Below are positions 63,293-64,000 of a DNA stretch of 64,000 nucleotides, in pieces. Source of the DNA: Pseudaestuariivita rosea (GTDB lineage Bacteria; Pseudomonadota; Alphaproteobacteria; Rhodobacterales; Rhodobacteraceae). Under the pieces are notes generated by a model. The model searched no databases, was not told the DNA's origin, and saw only the letters and a program-made list of their open reading frames with translations. Location of the stretch: the NCBI RefSeq assembly GCF_017592335.1, contig NZ_JACNMP010000005.1, positions 108,983 through 172,982 on the forward strand, given 5' to 3'. A program made the translations under genes and the position numbers. Each line of letters starts with the position of its first letter. Within the stretch, counting starts at the first letter, position 1.

Positions 63293-63645
63293 GGCTTCAT
63301 CCCCAAAGCCTGCATCAAAGTGACGCGCATCCATGCCACTTCCGCAATGGCGATCTTCAGATCCGCTTCCAGATCTTCATCAATGACAAGCGTGCCCTGG
63401 TTCAGATGCTTGGCGATCTGGTTCAGATTATTTGCCGTCCGGGTTTTTCCCAATTGCGCCAGCACGGCCGCCAAAAGCTGTTGCTCCGCAACAGGTGGTT
63501 TTTTCCTCTTCCGGTATCTGGGGGCCTCCGAGGCAAAAACCACGGACTTGATGTACGACCCAAGCGGCATTGACCCAGCCTGGGCTTCCAGTTGCTGGCG
63601 TTCCTCAGCAGTCAGTCTCAGCGAAAACGGGGCAGCACGGCTCAT
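63289..63645 (-). CDS. mobC: MobC-like relaxosome accessory protein
   Basis: A 118-residue protein. N-terminal FSLRLTAEERQQLEAQA is a ribbon-helix-helix-like DNA-binding segment; NNLNQIAKHLNQG is the MobC-family signature. It helps relaxase melt the transfer origin. Overlaps relaxase by ATGA and the small ORF upstream by ATGA. Confidence 0.85.
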   Translation of the reverse strand: MSRAAPFSLRLTAEERQQLEAQAGSMPLGSYIKSVVFASEAPRYRKRKKPPVAEQQLLAAVLAQLGKTRTANNLNQIAKHLNQGTLVIDEDLEADLKIAIAEVAWMRVTLMQALGMKP

Positions 63646-63812
63646 GGGCGTGGCCCTCGCAATTCATCTGCGTGAGGTTTAAGCACGTCGTGCCAGCGTT
63701 CTAGTTCTTCAAAGAGTTCGTCATATTGATCCGGTGACAGAAGTGGATCATCATTTGCAGAGGCTTCAAAATCAGGTGCGGATGAGTTCGAACTTTCTCT
63801 GTTCGAGCGCAC
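63642..63812 (-). CDS. Small ORF translationally coupled to mobC
   Basis: A 56-residue frame from GTG 63812, with AAGGGA 8 bases upstream, to TGA overlapping the mobC ATG. Acidic helical sequence LSPDQYDELFEELERWHDVL. A second short frame (ATG 63846, reading MKEHMPSKGKTGALEQRK) overlaps it in another phase and stops at 24 residues; either it is a leader or the gene was once longer. Confidence 0.55.
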   Translation of the reverse strand: MRSNRESSNSSAPDFEASANDDPLLSPDQYDELFEELERWHDVLKPHADELRGPRP

Positions 63813-63899
63813 CAGTCTTTCCCTTAGATGGCATATGTTCTTTCATTGTTTTGCCTTTCTGCTCGTTTTGTTCTGGAGTTCCCCCGGTTTGATGGACGG

Positions 63900-64000
63900 T
63901 TATGGGCTTAGAGTTTCCAGCCCCTCAGCAGCGGTCCTTTCGTAGTTGATCGGCGACTTGTAACCCAATGCTGAGTGGCGACGCGAGGGGTTGTACCAGC
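63900..64000 (-). mobile_element. IS3-family transposase C-terminus (cut by window edge)
   Basis: The minus-strand frame reads WYNPSRRHSALGYKSPINYE and ends TLSP, the classical C-terminus of the IS3-family OrfB integrase-type transposase. The rest lies outside the window. The element's end is probably near 63865-63895, just upstream of the mobilisation genes. Confidence 0.85.

Overview
The window looks like chromosomal DNA of a marine alphaproteobacterium of the Rhodobacteraceae/Roseobacter group. This rests on the protein families (sdhCDA operon with a small lipoprotein, DUF1674, BamF-type DUF3035, PmtA, PuuD, complex I NDUFA9-like protein), the high GC content and the codon use; no rRNA is present to confirm it. 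The window has two parts: ordinary core chromosome up to about 30.7 kb, and an integrated mobile island that starts in a tRNA-Leu(CAG) gene at 30.71 kb and runs past the right edge.

Core part (1-30.7 kb). After a partial glycosyltransferase come a divergent MarR regulator/SDR pair with a clean palindromic operator and an FAD-dehydrogenase/DUF1989 pair. Next are creD and the succinate dehydrogenase operon (sdhC-sdhD-sdhA-lipoprotein ... sdhB). Between sdhA and sdhB a glycosyltransferase, a methyltransferase and decayed gene remnants are inserted. Further right are puuD, a DUF2793 protein, a glycerophosphodiesterase, the phospholipid cluster psd-pssA-pmtA, a short DUF1674 (SDHAF4-like) gene, rsmB, heparinase II/III-like-purH-lspA-bamF, two M16 peptidase genes, a signal-peptidase-I-like protein lacking the usual catalytic Lys, and an NDUFA9-like protein. 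Two convergent or tandem intergenic regions (2.5 kb and 29.5 kb) share an ungapped 80-bp element.

Island (30.7-64 kb). A large serine recombinase is encoded antisense into the tRNA-Leu gene, so its last codons are tRNA sequence. The cargo includes a Gabija-like defence pair (OLD-family ATPase/TOPRIM nuclease plus UvrD-like helicase), a cytoplasmic M48-like HExxH protein, the antirestriction protein ArdA, and a parB-like gene broken in three places. It also has a complete IS1595-family insertion with 8-bp target duplication, a RelE/ParE toxin-antitoxin pair, an AT-rich subtilase module with a separate I9-inhibitor-like small protein, and a 2243-residue RTX protein with its exported neighbour. 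A resolvase is flanked by two identical 18-bp palindromes.

The right end is a transfer module: a VirD4-like coupling protein, a Fic toxin (frameshifted) with its VbhA-like antitoxin, two unknown small proteins, a relaxase, MobC, a small ORF, and the edge of an IS3-family element. The Fic protein, one of the unknown proteins and the relaxase end in a similar C-terminal tail. This suggests a shared type IV secretion signal and protein cargo delivered with the DNA, which I regard as the most interesting undescribed possibility here together with the subtilase module.
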